A stretch of DNA of 64,000 bases from Microbispora hainanensis (lineage in GTDB: Bacteria; Actinomycetota; Actinomycetes; Streptosporangiales; Streptosporangiaceae). This document shows, piece after piece, positions 1 through 9,971 of this stretch (position 1 is the first letter of the stretch; the number at the start of each line of letters is the position of its first letter). The translations under genes and the position numbers were made by a program. The stretch is taken from NCBI RefSeq assembly GCF_036186745.1, contig NZ_CP108086.1:5890001-5954000 (forward strand), written 5' to 3'. The notes under the pieces were generated by a model. The model was not told the origin of the DNA. It saw only the letters and a program-made list of their open reading frames with translations, and did not search any database.

Positions 1-1030
1 TTGAGGGAGCCGAGCCATAGGGGCTGGTCGGTGGGGCGGCCTTGTCCGTAGGTGGCCAGGAGGGCTTGGGCTTCGATGGGGTCGCCGAGGGTGGTGCCGG
101 TGCCGTGGGCTTCGACGGCGTCGACGTCGAGGGGGCCGAGTCCGGCGTTGTCGAGGGCGTGGGTGATGACGCGTTGTTGTGAGGGGCCGTTGGGGGCGGT
201 CAGGCCGTTGGAGGCGCCGTCTTGGTTGATGGCGGTGCCGCGGATGACGGCCAGCACGCGGTGGCCGTTTTTGCGTGCGTCCGACAGGCGTTCGACCAGT
301 AGCAGGCCGACGCCCTCGGCCCAGCCGGTGCCGTCGGCCGACGAGGAGAACGCCTTGCACCGCCCGTCCGGCGCGAGCCCCCGCTGCCGCGAGAACTCCG
401 TGAAGCCGATCGGGCTGGCCATCACCGTGACGCCACCCGCGAGCGCGAGGTCGCATTCCCCCGTACGCAGCGCCTGGACGGCCAGGTGCAGCGCGACCAG
501 CGACGACGAGCAGGCGGTGTCAACGGTCACGGCCGGGCCCTCGAACCCGAAGGTGTAGGCGATGCGCCCCGACAGCACGCTGCCCAGGTTGCCGATGGCC
601 AGGTATCCCTCCAGCTCGTCGGGCACCTGCGGCAGCCGGGAGCCGTACGTGCGGTCGGCCACCCCCGCGTACACCGCCGTGCGGCTGCCTTTGAGGGTGG
701 TGGGGTCGATGCCGGCGCGTTCGAAGGTTTCCCAGGCGACTTCGAGGAGGAGGCGTTGCTGGGGGTCGCTGGCGAGGGCTTCGCGGCGGGAGATGCCGAA
801 GAAGTCGGCGTCGAATCCGGCGATGTCGTCGAGGAAGCCGCCGTGGCGGGTGTAGGAGGTGCCAGGGTGGTCGGGGTCTGGGTCGTACAGGGCGTCGAGG
901 TCCCAGCCGCGGTCGGTGGGGAACTCGGTGACGGCGTCGCGGCCCTCGGCGACCAGGTCCCACAGGTCCTCGGGGGAGGCCACCCCGCCGGGCAGACGGC
1001 AGCCCATCCCCACGATCGCGATCGGCTCGC
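1..1030. repeat. PKS module-4 KS copy of a duplicated block (partner 8806-9835)
   Basis: Positions 1-396 and 679-1030 match 8806-9201 and 9484-9835 at a constant offset of 8805 bases with only scattered mismatches. The central stretch 397-678 is clearly different. Both copies encode the N-terminal and C-proximal parts of KS domains in neighbouring PKS genes. The pattern looks like exchange around a variable centre. Confidence 0.85.
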
Positions 1031-1127
1031 GCGACTTCGCCTCGATCTGCCGTAGCCGCCGCTCGGCCTGCTTGGTCTCCGCGATCGAACGCTTGAGATA
1101 TTCGCGCAGCTTTTCGTCGTTCGCCAT
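1..1127 (-). CDS. Modular type I polyketide synthase, N-terminal part (module 4 ketosynthase), runs off the window
   Basis: The first about 375 residues of a third PKS protein. It starts at an ATG six bases after the stop of the preceding PKS gene, so the two are surely co-transcribed. Residues 1-30 form a short charged coiled coil ([14 protein letters not shown]...), the usual N-terminal docking helix that accepts the chain from the previous protein. A ketosynthase follows, opening with [15 protein letters not shown]. The active-site Cys is at about residue 206 in TACSSS, and the first catalytic His is in EAHGTGT. The second His lies beyond the window. All visible residues are those of an active condensing KS. 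Acyltransferase and any reductive domains cannot be seen. Both ends of the visible KS are nearly identical in DNA to module 2, while the middle differs. Confidence 0.95.
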   Translation of the reverse strand, partial: MANDEKLREYLKRSIAETKQAERRLRQIEAKSREPIAIVGMGCRLPGGVASPEDLWDLVAEGRDAVTEFPTDRGWDLDALYDPDPDHPGTSYTRHGGFLDDIAGFDADFFGISRREALASDPQQRLLLEVAWETFERAGIDPTTLKGSRTAVYAGVADRTYGSRLPQVPDELEGYLAIGNLGSVLSGRIAYTFGFEGPAVTVDTACSSSLVALHLAVQALRTGECDLALAGGVTVMASPIGFTEFSRQRGLAPDGRCKAFSSSADGTGWAEGVGLLLVERLSDARKNGHRVLAVIRGTAINQDGASNGLTAPNGPSQQRVITHALDNAGLGPLDVDAVEAHGTGTTLGDPIEAQALLATYGQGRPTDQPLWLGSL

Positions 1128-1133
1128 CAGGAA

Positions 1134-4100
1134 TCAGCCCCTGTCCAGGAGGTCGAAGAGTTCGTCGTCGGTGGCGGAGTCGAGGTCGAGTTCGGCGTCC
1201 GGGTCGTCGTCCTCGGCGGCCGTGTCGAAGCGCGCCAGCAGCGCGCGGAGCCGGGAGACGACCTCGCCGCGCTCGTCCGGTTCGGCGAGCAGGCTCGCTT
1301 CCAGCCGCCGCAGCGCGGTCAGCGGATCGTCCGCCGGCTTGTCCTCGCCGTCCGTCTCGGCGTCGCCCAAAGCCGTCAGGATGTGCTCGGCCACCGCGGT
1401 GGGCGAGGGGTAGTCGAAGATCAACGTGGTCGGCAGGGGCAGCCCGGTCGCCGCCCGGAGCCGGTTGCGCAGGTCGACGGCGGTCAGCGAGTCGAGACCC
1501 AGCTCCTTGAACGCCCTGGCCGGCGCGACCGCCTCGCCGTCGGAGTGCCGCAGCACCGCGGCGACCTCCGTACGGACGAGATCGAGCACGGCCTCGCGGC
1601 GCTGTGCCGGGTCGAGTCCGGCGAACCGCCGCGCGGGCGACGGCGCACCGGGGGCGGCGTCCTCCACCGAGCCGCCCACCCCGGACGTACGGGAGGCGTC
1701 GAGCCAGTAGCGGGTGCGCTGGAAGGCGTAGGTGGGCAGGTCGGCGCGGCGCGGTTCCGACCCGGCGAGGGCGACGCTCCAGTCGACCGGAACGCCCCGC
1801 ACGAACGCCTCGGCGAGCGAGACGAGGAACCGTTCCGGCCCGCCCTGGTCGCGCCGCAGCGTGCCGGTGACCAGCGCCGGTGCGACGCCCGCGGCGTCGA
1901 GGGTGTCCTCGATGCTCGACGTGAGCACCGGGTGCGGGCTGATCTCGACGAACGCGCTGTGGCCACCGGCCGCCAGCGCCCGGGTGGCGGCCTCGAACCG
2001 CACCGGCCGGCGCAGGTTGGCGTACCAGTACTCCGCGTCGAGCTCCTCGGGGCCGACCCAGTCACCGGTGACGGTCGACAGCATCGGCACGGTCAGCTCC
2101 CGGGGAGCGACGGGGGACAGCGCCTTGACGATCTCTTCCTCGATCAGCTCCACCCGGGCGGAGTGCGACGCGTAGTCGACCGAGATCCGCCGGTTGCGCA
2201 CCCCCTCGGCGTCGAGCGCGGCCAGCAGCTCCGTCAGGGCGCCCGCTTCGCCCGACACGACCACGCTGCCCGGCCCGTTGACCACCCCGACCGACAGCCG
2301 CCCGTCCCAGGCCGCGATCCGGGCCTCGGCCTCCTCCAGGGGCAGGGCGACCGACGCCATCCCGCCGTCGCCCGACAGGGTACGGATGGCCTGACTGCGC
2401 AGGGCCACCACGCGGGCGGCATCGCGGAGCGACAGGCCCCCCGCCACCACCGCCGCGGCGATTTCTCCCTGCGAGTGGCCGACCACGGCGTCGGGACGCA
2501 CGCCGTACGACTGCCACAGCTCGGCGAGCGAGACCATGACGGCCCACAGCACCGGCTGGACCACGTCGACCCGGTCGAGCCCCGGCGCGCCGGGGACGCC
2601 CCGCACCACGTCGAGCAGCGACCAGTCCACGAACTCGGCCAGCGCCCGCCCGCACTCGGTGAGCCGCTTCGCGAACACCGGCGCCGTCTCCAGCAGCCCG
2701 GCTGCCATGCCGGGCCACTGCCCGCCCTGCCCGGGGAAGACGAACACGACCTTGCCGGTCACGTCGGCCGTGCCGCGTACGACGTGGTCGGGCAGGGCGC
2801 CGTCGCGGGTGAGCGCGGCCAGCCCGGCGGACAGATCGGCGGACAACTCGGCGCTGCTCGGCGCGACCACGACGGCGCGCTCGGCGAACAGCGCCCTGGC
2901 CGAGACGAGAGAGTGCGCGACGTCGACGGGATCGAGGTCCGCACGGCCGTCCAGGTACGTCGCGAGGCCGACGGCCTGGCCACGCAGCGCCTCGGGCAGG
3001 TGCCCGGACAGCACCCACGGCACGGCGGGCGGGGGCGCGGGCGCCTTCCTGGCCGGCTCCTCGGCGGCCGGGGGCTGCTCCAGGATCACATGCGCGTTCG
3101 TACCGCTGACCCCGAACGACGAGACCGCCGCCCGCCGGGGGCGGCCGGTCTCCGGCCAGGGGCGAGTCTCGCCGAGCAGGCGTACGGCGCCGCTCGACCA
3201 GTCCACGTGCGGGCTCGGCTCGTCGATGTGCAGCGTCTTCGGCAGCACGCCGCCGCGCATCGCCATGACCATCTTGATCACCCCGGCGCCGCCCGCGGCG
3301 GCCTGGGTGTGCGCGATGTTCGACTTCAGCGAGCCGAGCCACAGCGGCCGGTCGGCGGGCCGGTCCTGGCCGTACGTCGCCAGCAGCGCATGCGCCTCGA
3401 TGGGGTCGCCGAGCGTCGTGCCCGTGCCGTGCGCCTCGACCGCGTCCACCTCCGACGCGGCCAGCCCGGCGTTGGCGAGCGCCTGCCGGATGACCCGCTG
3501 CTGGGACGGCCCGCTCGGGGCGGTGAGACCGTTGGAGGCCCCGTCCTGGTTGACGGCCGAGCCGCGGACGACCGCGAGCACCGGGTGCCCGTTCCTGCGC
3601 GCGTCCGACAGCCGTTCGAGGAGCAGCAGGCTCACGCCTTCTCCCCAGCCGGTGCCGTCCGCGGAGGAGGAGAACGCCTTGCACCGCCCGTCCGCCGACA
3701 GGGCCCGCTGCCGCGAGTACTCGACGAACGTGGCGGGCGACGACATCACCGCGACGCCGCCCGCGAGCGCGAGGTCCGACTCGCCCGTACGCAGCGACTG
3801 GGCGGCCAGGTGCAGGGCGACAAGCGAGGACGAGCAGGCCGTGTCCACCGTCACCGCGGGGCCCTCGAAACCGAAGGTGTACGCCACGCGTCCCGAAGCG
3901 ACGCTGCCCGCGCTGCCGTTGATGAGATATCCCTCCAGGTCGCCGGGGACCTCCTGCAGCCGGGGCGCGTAGTCGTGGTACATCACACCCGCGAAGACCC
4001 CGGTGCGGCTGCCCTTGAGCCGCTGTGGGTCGATCCCCGCCCGTTCGAACGCCTCCCACGCCACTTCGAGCAGCAGCCGCTGCTGCGGGTCCATCGCGAG

Positions 4101-7100
4101 TGCCTCCCGGGGCGAGATGCCGAAGAAGGCGGCGTCGAAGTCGGCGACGTCCCGCAGGAACCCGCCGTGCCGGGTGTATGAGGTGCCGGGATGGTCGGGA
4201 TCGGGGTCGTAGAGCCCTTCGAGGTCCCAGCCCCGGTCGGTGGGGAACTCCGACACCGCGTCGCCGCCGCTCTCCACGAGTCGCCAGAGCGCCTCGGGCG
4301 ATTCGACGCCGCCGGGAAGCCGGCAGGCCATGCCGACGATGACGACCGGGTCGTCGGCCAGGGCCCCGATCGCCGCCGTTTCGGCCCGTACGGGTGCCTT
4401 CTCCGTACGGACGCCTCCGAGCAGGCCGTCCAGCAGATCGGCGATGGCGCGGGGGGTGGGGTGGTCGAAGGTGAGGGTGGCGGGGAGGCGGAGGGTGGTT
4501 GTGGTGGTGAGGCGGTTGCGGAGTTCGACGGCGGTGAGGGAGTCGAGGCCGAGTTCGATGAGGGGTCGGTCGGCGGGGATGGCGGTGGGGTCGGGGTGGG
4601 TGAGGACGGTGGCGACTTCGGCGCGGACCAGGTCGAGCAGAACCGTGCCGCGCTGCTCGGGAGCGAGCCCGGCGAGCCGGGCGGGCAGTGAGGTGTCCTG
4701 ACCGGTCGCCTGGGTGGTCCGGGCGGCTCGTGCGGCCGGTCGGCGGGGGGAGATCAGGCGGCGCAGCAGTGGCGGGGGCGTCTCGGTCGCCGTGTTCAAC
4801 CGCGCAGGCACGAGCACGGGCGGCTGGCCGGCCGGCCCGAAGACGGCCGCGTCGAACAGGGCCAGTGCGTGCGCGGTGGCGAGCGGATGCAGGCCGAGCC
4901 TGGCCAGCCGTTTCCGGTCGATCTGGCTGAGGTTGGTGGTGAGGGTGCTGGTGTGGGCCCATAGTCCCCAGGCGAGGCTGGTGGCGGGGAGGCCGGTGGT
5001 GTGGCGGTGGTGGGCGAGGGCGTCGTGGAAGGTGTTGGCGGCGGCGTAGTTGGCTTGGGCGGCGCCGCCGAGGAGGCCGCTGATGGAGGAGAAGAGGATG
5101 AAGGCGGCGAGGTTGTGGTGGCGGGTGTGGTGGTGGAGGTGGTAGGCGCCGTCGATTTTGGGGGCGAGGACGGGGTGGAGGTGGTGGGGGGTGAGGGTGG
5201 CCAGGGGGGTGTCGTGGGTGATGCCGGCGGCGTGGATGACGGCGGTGAGGGGGTGGTCGTGGGGGATGGAGTTGATGAGGGTGTGGACGGCGTGGGGGTC
5301 GGTGATGTCGGTGGCGGTGATGGTGACGTGGGCGCCGGCGGTGGTGAGGTCGGTGAGGAGTTGGTCGGCGCCGGGGGTGTTGTGGCCGCGTCGTCCGGCG
5401 AGGTGGAGGTGGCGGATGTGGTGGTGGGTGGCGAGGTGGTGGGCGAGGAGGGCGCCGATGCCGGTTAGGCCGCCGGTGATCAGGACGGTGCCGTTGGGGT
5501 CCCAGGTGTGGGGGTGGGCGGGTTCGGTGGGTTGGGTGGTGTGGGTGGTGTGGGTGGGTTGGGGGGTGTGGGGGGTGAGGCGTGGGGTGAGGTGGGTTCC
5601 GGTGCGGAGTGCGGTGTGGGGTTCGTTGTGGTGGTGGGCGGTGGCGGTGGCTTGGGGGAGGGTGGTGAGGGAGTTGGGGTGGGTGTCGTGGTCGATGAGG
5701 TGGATGCGGCCGGGGTGTTCGGTTTGTGCGGTGCGGATGAGGCCCCAGAGGGGGGCGGTGGTCAGGTCGATGGGGTCGTTGTTGTTGACGGCGACGGCGT
5801 GGTGGGTGAGCAGGAGCAGGCGGGTGTCGGCGAGGCGGTCGTCGGTCAGGTAGGTCTGCAGGGTGTGCAGGGTGTGTTCGAGCACCGCGTGCGCTGTCTC
5901 CACCGGGCTGTCGTGCGTGGTCGCGCCTTCTTCCACGCTGGTGGGGCTGGTGTTGTGTGTGTTGGGGCTGTGGGTGGGGATCGGCAGGACGATGAGGTCG
6001 GGGACTGGATCGGCGGCGTTGCCGGCGGCGGTGTCGGGGGCGGTGTCGGGGGCGGTGATGGCGTCGGTGAGGGTGGTCAGGTCTTCGTAGAAGGAGGCGG
6101 TGACGGTTTGGCGCAGTGTGTCGTAGAGCGGGCGGTCGCCGAGCACCGCCCATGCCTCGCGCGGGGCCGGCACGGGATCCAGCGGTGACCACTCCACCCG
6201 GTAGAGCCCGTCTTGTTTCGCCGACCCGGCGTACAACTGGTCGGCCGCCACGGGACGCACCTGCAGCCGGCCGATAGAGACGACCGGCGCGCCGGTGGGG
6301 TCGGCGGCCTCAAGTGACAGCGATCCGGAGTCGCCCAGCTTGACGCGTACCCGCAGGTCGGTGGCGCCGGTGGCGTGCAGGCGGACGCCGTTCCAGGCGA
6401 ACGGCAGGTTGCTGTGGCCGCTCGGTGTGCCGTCCAGCCAGTGCAGCGCGGCCCCGTGCAGTGCCGCGTCCAGCAAAGCGGGGTGCACGCCGAAGTCCGC
6501 CACGCCGGCCCGTTCGCTTTCGGGTAGGGAGACCTCGGCGAACAGTTCGTCGCCGCGCCGCCAGGCGGCGCGCAGTCCCCGGAACACCGGACCGTAGTGC
6601 AGCCCCGCCTCGGTCAGGCGGTCGTACGCGGTGCCGAGGCCAATCCGCTCCGCGTCCGCCGGAGGCCATGCGGTGAGGTCGAAGCCGGGCCCGGCATCGT
6701 CCTTGGCCAGTAGAGCGGTGGCGTTGCGGGTCCAGTCTCCGGTGTCGCCGTCGGGCCGGGAGTAGATCTCCGCGGTGGACCGGTCGGAGCCGGTGACGAT
6801 GATCTGCACCTGCACGCCGCCGTTCTCGGGCAGGACGAGTGGGGCGTGGAGGAGGAGTTCGTCGATGGTGGTGTGGCCGGTGTGGTCGGCGGCGTGGAGG
6901 GCGAGGTCGAGGTAGGCGGTGCCGGGGAGGATGGGGGTGGTGAAGACGGTGTGGTGGGCGAGCCAGGGGTGGGTGGTGAGGGAGAGGGTGCCGGTGTAGA
7001 CGGTGGTGTGGTCGTGGGCGAGGGTGAGGGCGGCGCCGAGGAGGGGGTGGGCGGTGGTGGTGAGGCCCAGGTGTGCGGGGTCGGTGTGTGTGGTGGGTGG

Positions 7101-9929
7101 GGTGAGCCAGAGGTGTTCGTGTTGGAAGGCGTAGGTGGGCAGGTCGATGGTGGTGGCGTGGCGGTGGAGGGGGGTCCAGTCGACGGGGGTGCCGTGGGTG
7201 TGGGCGTGGGCGGCGGCGGTGACGGCGGTGTGGGGTTCGGGGTGGTCGCGGCGTAGGACGGGGACGGCGATCAGGTCTGGTTCGTGGTCGAGGGTTTCGC
7301 GGATGAGCCCGCTGAGGACGCCGTCGGGGCCGATTTCGATGAAGGTGGTGATGCCGTTGTCGTGCAGGGTGGTGGTGGCGTCGGTGAAGCGGACGGGGTT
7401 GCGCAGGTGGCGGGTCCAGTAGGCGGCGTCGATTTCTGAGCCGGCGGGTTGTCCGGTGAGGTCGGAGATGAAGGGGATGGTGGGGGGTGTGTAGGTCAGG
7501 TCGCTGATCGCCTGCTGGAACTGTTCCAGGATGGGGTTCATGTGGGGGGAGTGGAAGGCGTGGCTGACGGTCAGGGGGCGGACTTTGTAGCCGTGGTCGC
7601 GGAAGTGCTGGGTGAGGTGGGTGATGGTGTGGGTGTCGCCGGAGATGACGGTGGAGGTGGGGGTGTTGAGTGCGGCGATGGTGACGGTGTTGTGGTGAGG
7701 GGTGAGTTGGGGGGTGATGTGGTCTGCGGGTGCGTTGATGGCGGTCATGGCGCCGCCGGGGGGGAGGGTGTGCATGAGGCGGGCGCGGGTGGCGACGAGG
7801 GCGGCGGCGTGGGGGAGGGTGAGGATGCCGGCGGTGTGGGCGGCGGCGATGGCGCCGATGGAGTGTCCGGCGACGGCGGTGGGGGTGATGCCCCAGGTGG
7901 CCAGCAGGTGGGTGAGGGCGGTTTGCAGGGCGAACAGCGCGGGCTGGGTGTAGAGGGTCTGGTCGAGCAGGGTGGGGTCGGTGTCGCCGAGCAGTACTTC
8001 GCGTAGTGGTACGGGTGCGTGTCCGGCGAGGTGCTGGTCGAGTAGCTCGATGGTGTGGTCGAGGGTGGTGGCGAAGGCGGGGTAGGTGGCGTACAGGCCG
8101 CGTCCCATGCCGGTGTGTTGGCTGCCCTGGCCGGTGAAGACGAAGGCGAGTCCGCCGGGGCGGGCGATCCCGGTCACGATGCCGCCGGTGTTTCCGTCGG
8201 CGAGGGCGCGGGTGCGTTCCAGGAGTTCGTGGCGGGTGGTTCCGATGATGACGGCGCGGTGGTCGAAGTGGGTGCGGGTGGTGGCCAGGGAGTGGCCGAC
8301 GTCGGCCGGGTCGAGGTCGGGGTGGTGGTCCAGATGATCGGCGAGCCGGGCGGCCTGGGCGTGCAGCGCCTGCTGGGATCGTGCTGAGATCACCCACGGC
8401 ACCACCGGGACCGAACCCCGTGTGGCCGGTCCTTCCCGACGACCGTCGGATGCGGCGGCGAGGGAGTGACCATCGTTCTGGGCAGCGGACGCTTTCAGGG
8501 AACCGTTCGGCGAGACGGCGTGAGACGCCTGCGGGGTGTCGTCCCGCTCGGGTGCTTGTTCGAGGATGACGTGGGCGTTGGTGCCGCTGACGCCGAAGGC
8601 GGAGACGGCGGCGCGGCGGGGGTGGCCGGTTTCGGGCCAGGGGCGTGGTTCGGTGAGGAGTTGGATGGTGCCGGTGGTCCAGTCGACGTGGGGGGTGGGC
8701 TGGTCGATGTGGAGGGTTTGGGGGAGGTGCTTGTTGCGGATGGCTTGGACGGTTTTGATGATGCCGGCGACGCCGGCGGCGGCTTGTGCGTGGCCGATGT
8801 TGGATTTGAGGGAGCCGAGCCATAGGGGCTGGTCGGTGGGGCGGCCTTGTCCGTAGGTGGCCAGGAGGGCTTGGGCTTCGATGGGGTCGCCGAGGGTGGT
8901 GCCGGTGCCGTGGGCTTCGACGGCGTCGACGTCGAGGGGGCCGAGTCCGGCGTTGTCGAGGGCGTGGGTGATGACGCGTTGTTGTGAGGGGCCGTTGGGG
9001 GCGGTCAGGCCGTTGGAGGCGCCGTCTTGGTTGATGGCGGTGCCGCGGATGACGGCCAGCACCGGGTGGCCGTTTTTGTGTGCGTCCGACAGGCGTTCGA
9101 CCAGCAGCAGGCCGACGCCCTCGGCCCAGCCGGTGCCGTCGGCCGACGAGGAGAACGCCTTGCACCGCCCGTCCGGCGCGAGCCCCCGCTGCCGCGAAAA
9201 CTCGACGAACGTCCCCGGCGACGTCATGAGCGTCACCCCGCCGGCCAGGGCGAGGTCCGACTCGCCCGACCGCAGCGACCGTACGGCCAGGTGCAACGCG
9301 ACCAGCGACGACGAGCAAGCCGTGTCCACCGTCACCGCAGGCCCTTCGAGCCCGAAGGTGTAGGCGATGCGCCCCGACAACACGCTGGCCGCGGTGCCCG
9401 TGATCAGGTAGCCCTCGACTTCCTCCGGCGCGGGGCCCGACGACTTCGCGTAGTCCTGACCGTTGGTCCCGGTGAAGACGCCCGTGCGGCTGCCTTTGAG
9501 GGTGGTGGGGTCGATGCCGGCGCGTTCGAAGGTTTCCCAGGCGACTTCGAGGAGGAGGCGTTGCTGGGGGTCGCTGGCGAGGGCTTCGCGGCGGGAGATG
9601 CCGAAGAAGTCGGCGTCGAATCCGGCGATGTCGTCGAGGAAGCCGCCGTGGCGGGTGTAGGAGGTGCCGGGGTGGTCGGGGTCGGGGTCGTACAGGGCGT
9701 CGAGGTCCCAGCCGCGGTCGGTGGGGAACTCGGTGACGGCGTCGTGGCCCTCGGCGACCAGGTCCCACAGGTCCTCGGGGGAGGCCACCCCGCCGGGCAG
9801 ACGGCAGCCCATCCCCACGATCGCGATCGGCTCCCGTTGCTCGTCCCGGACGTCCCGCAGTTCTTCGCGCGTCTTGTGCAGTTCCTCCGTCACGCGTCGG
9901 AGGAGACGCCGGATCTGGTCGTCGCTCAC
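1134..9929 (-). CDS. Modular type I polyketide synthase, modules 2 and 3 (KS-AT-DH-KR-ACP, KS-AT-ACP)
   Basis: About 2931 residues, two modules. A GTG at 9929 is preferred because it has a GAAGGCGG ribosome site; an in-frame ATG at 9944 would add five residues. Residues 1-31 are a docking helix. Module 2: KS (33-457, Cys about 205), AT (590-890) with GHSIG and HAFH, which predict malonyl-CoA, DH (about 960-1230) with an active-site His in [10 protein letters not shown] and Asp in [12 protein letters not shown] (about 1480-1680) with TGGLTGIG and YAAAN and no A-type Trp, and ACP with LGLDSL (about 1795). Module 3: KS (about 1858-2280, Cys about 2031), AT (2390-2690) with GHSQG and YASH, which predict methylmalonyl-CoA, and ACP (about 2812). 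No reductive domain is present in module 3. An acidic C-terminal tail is the docking partner for the next protein. Expected result: an alkene, then a retained ketone with an alpha-methyl. Confidence 0.97.
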   Translation of the reverse strand: MSDDQIRRLLRRVTEELHKTREELRDVRDEQREPIAIVGMGCRLPGGVASPEDLWDLVAEGHDAVTEFPTDRGWDLDALYDPDPDHPGTSYTRHGGFLDDIAGFDADFFGISRREALASDPQQRLLLEVAWETFERAGIDPTTLKGSRTGVFTGTNGQDYAKSSGPAPEEVEGYLITGTAASVLSGRIAYTFGLEGPAVTVDTACSSSLVALHLAVRSLRSGESDLALAGGVTLMTSPGTFVEFSRQRGLAPDGRCKAFSSSADGTGWAEGVGLLLVERLSDAHKNGHPVLAVIRGTAINQDGASNGLTAPNGPSQQRVITHALDNAGLGPLDVDAVEAHGTGTTLGDPIEAQALLATYGQGRPTDQPLWLGSLKSNIGHAQAAAGVAGIIKTVQAIRNKHLPQTLHIDQPTPHVDWTTGTIQLLTEPRPWPETGHPRRAAVSAFGVSGTNAHVILEQAPERDDTPQASHAVSPNGSLKASAAQNDGHSLAAASDGRREGPATRGSVPVVPWVISARSQQALHAQAARLADHLDHHPDLDPADVGHSLATTRTHFDHRAVIIGTTRHELLERTRALADGNTGGIVTGIARPGGLAFVFTGQGSQHTGMGRGLYATYPAFATTLDHTIELLDQHLAGHAPVPLREVLLGDTDPTLLDQTLYTQPALFALQTALTHLLATWGITPTAVAGHSIGAIAAAHTAGILTLPHAAALVATRARLMHTLPPGGAMTAINAPADHITPQLTPHHNTVTIAALNTPTSTVISGDTHTITHLTQHFRDHGYKVRPLTVSHAFHSPHMNPILEQFQQAISDLTYTPPTIPFISDLTGQPAGSEIDAAYWTRHLRNPVRFTDATTTLHDNGITTFIEIGPDGVLSGLIRETLDHEPDLIAVPVLRRDHPEPHTAVTAAAHAHTHGTPVDWTPLHRHATTIDLPTYAFQHEHLWLTPPTTHTDPAHLGLTTTAHPLLGAALTLAHDHTTVYTGTLSLTTHPWLAHHTVFTTPILPGTAYLDLALHAADHTGHTTIDELLLHAPLVLPENGGVQVQIIVTGSDRSTAEIYSRPDGDTGDWTRNATALLAKDDAGPGFDLTAWPPADAERIGLGTAYDRLTEAGLHYGPVFRGLRAAWRRGDELFAEVSLPESERAGVADFGVHPALLDAALHGAALHWLDGTPSGHSNLPFAWNGVRLHATGATDLRVRVKLGDSGSLSLEAADPTGAPVVSIGRLQVRPVAADQLYAGSAKQDGLYRVEWSPLDPVPAPREAWAVLGDRPLYDTLRQTVTASFYEDLTTLTDAITAPDTAPDTAAGNAADPVPDLIVLPIPTHSPNTHNTSPTSVEEGATTHDSPVETAHAVLEHTLHTLQTYLTDDRLADTRLLLLTHHAVAVNNNDPIDLTTAPLWGLIRTAQTEHPGRIHLIDHDTHPNSLTTLPQATATAHHHNEPHTALRTGTHLTPRLTPHTPQPTHTTHTTQPTEPAHPHTWDPNGTVLITGGLTGIGALLAHHLATHHHIRHLHLAGRRGHNTPGADQLLTDLTTAGAHVTITATDITDPHAVHTLINSIPHDHPLTAVIHAAGITHDTPLATLTPHHLHPVLAPKIDGAYHLHHHTRHHNLAAFILFSSISGLLGGAAQANYAAANTFHDALAHHRHTTGLPATSLAWGLWAHTSTLTTNLSQIDRKRLARLGLHPLATAHALALFDAAVFGPAGQPPVLVPARLNTATETPPPLLRRLISPRRPAARAARTTQATGQDTSLPARLAGLAPEQRGTVLLDLVRAEVATVLTHPDPTAIPADRPLIELGLDSLTAVELRNRLTTTTTLRLPATLTFDHPTPRAIADLLDGLLGGVRTEKAPVRAETAAIGALADDPVVIVGMACRLPGGVESPEALWRLVESGGDAVSEFPTDRGWDLEGLYDPDPDHPGTSYTRHGGFLRDVADFDAAFFGISPREALAMDPQQRLLLEVAWEAFERAGIDPQRLKGSRTGVFAGVMYHDYAPRLQEVPGDLEGYLINGSAGSVASGRVAYTFGFEGPAVTVDTACSSSLVALHLAAQSLRTGESDLALAGGVAVMSSPATFVEYSRQRALSADGRCKAFSSSADGTGWGEGVSLLLLERLSDARRNGHPVLAVVRGSAVNQDGASNGLTAPSGPSQQRVIRQALANAGLAASEVDAVEAHGTGTTLGDPIEAHALLATYGQDRPADRPLWLGSLKSNIAHTQAAAGGAGVIKMVMAMRGGVLPKTLHIDEPSPHVDWSSGAVRLLGETRPWPETGRPRRAAVSSFGVSGTNAHVILEQPPAAEEPARKAPAPPPAVPWVLSGHLPEALRGQAVGLATYLDGRADLDPVDVAHSLVSARALFAERAVVVAPSSAELSADLSAGLAALTRDGALPDHVVRGTADVTGKVVFVFPGQGGQWPGMAAGLLETAPVFAKRLTECGRALAEFVDWSLLDVVRGVPGAPGLDRVDVVQPVLWAVMVSLAELWQSYGVRPDAVVGHSQGEIAAAVVAGGLSLRDAARVVALRSQAIRTLSGDGGMASVALPLEEAEARIAAWDGRLSVGVVNGPGSVVVSGEAGALTELLAALDAEGVRNRRISVDYASHSARVELIEEEIVKALSPVAPRELTVPMLSTVTGDWVGPEELDAEYWYANLRRPVRFEAATRALAAGGHSAFVEISPHPVLTSSIEDTLDAAGVAPALVTGTLRRDQGGPERFLVSLAEAFVRGVPVDWSVALAGSEPRRADLPTYAFQRTRYWLDASRTSGVGGSVEDAAPGAPSPARRFAGLDPAQRREAVLDLVRTEVAAVLRHSDGEAVAPARAFKELGLDSLTAVDLRNRLRAATGLPLPTTLIFDYPSPTAVAEHILTALGDAETDGEDKPADDPLTALRRLEASLLAEPDERGEVVSRLRALLARFDTAAEDDDPDAELDLDSATDDELFDLLDRG
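7123..8591. repeat. Module-2 linker/AT copy of a near-identical block (partner 12151-13634)
   Basis: Bases 7123-7423 match 12151-12451 and 7526-8591 match 12569-13634, with only a handful of substitutions over about 1.37 kb. The intervening about 100-115 bases differ in sequence and length. The block covers the malonyl-type AT domain and the KS-AT linker of modules 1 and 2. Confidence 0.9.
8806..9835. repeat. Module-2 KS copy of a duplicated block (partner 1-1030)
   Basis: Partner of the module-4 KS block. A shorter patch around 9219-9369 is also near-identical to 14260-14410 in module 1. This KS is therefore a mosaic that shares pieces with both neighbouring modules. Confidence 0.85.
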
Positions 9930-9971
9930 AGGTCCGCCTTCCATGGGCCAGGGTGGGGCAAAGGGAACAGG

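Noticed and set aside
1383..4181. Long plus-strand open frame (932 codons) opposite the PKS
   Set aside because: It is a shadow of the PKS coding strand caused by third-position GC bias. The composition is Arg/Gly/His-rich, with no domain and no ribosome site, while the minus-strand frame has complete PKS domains.
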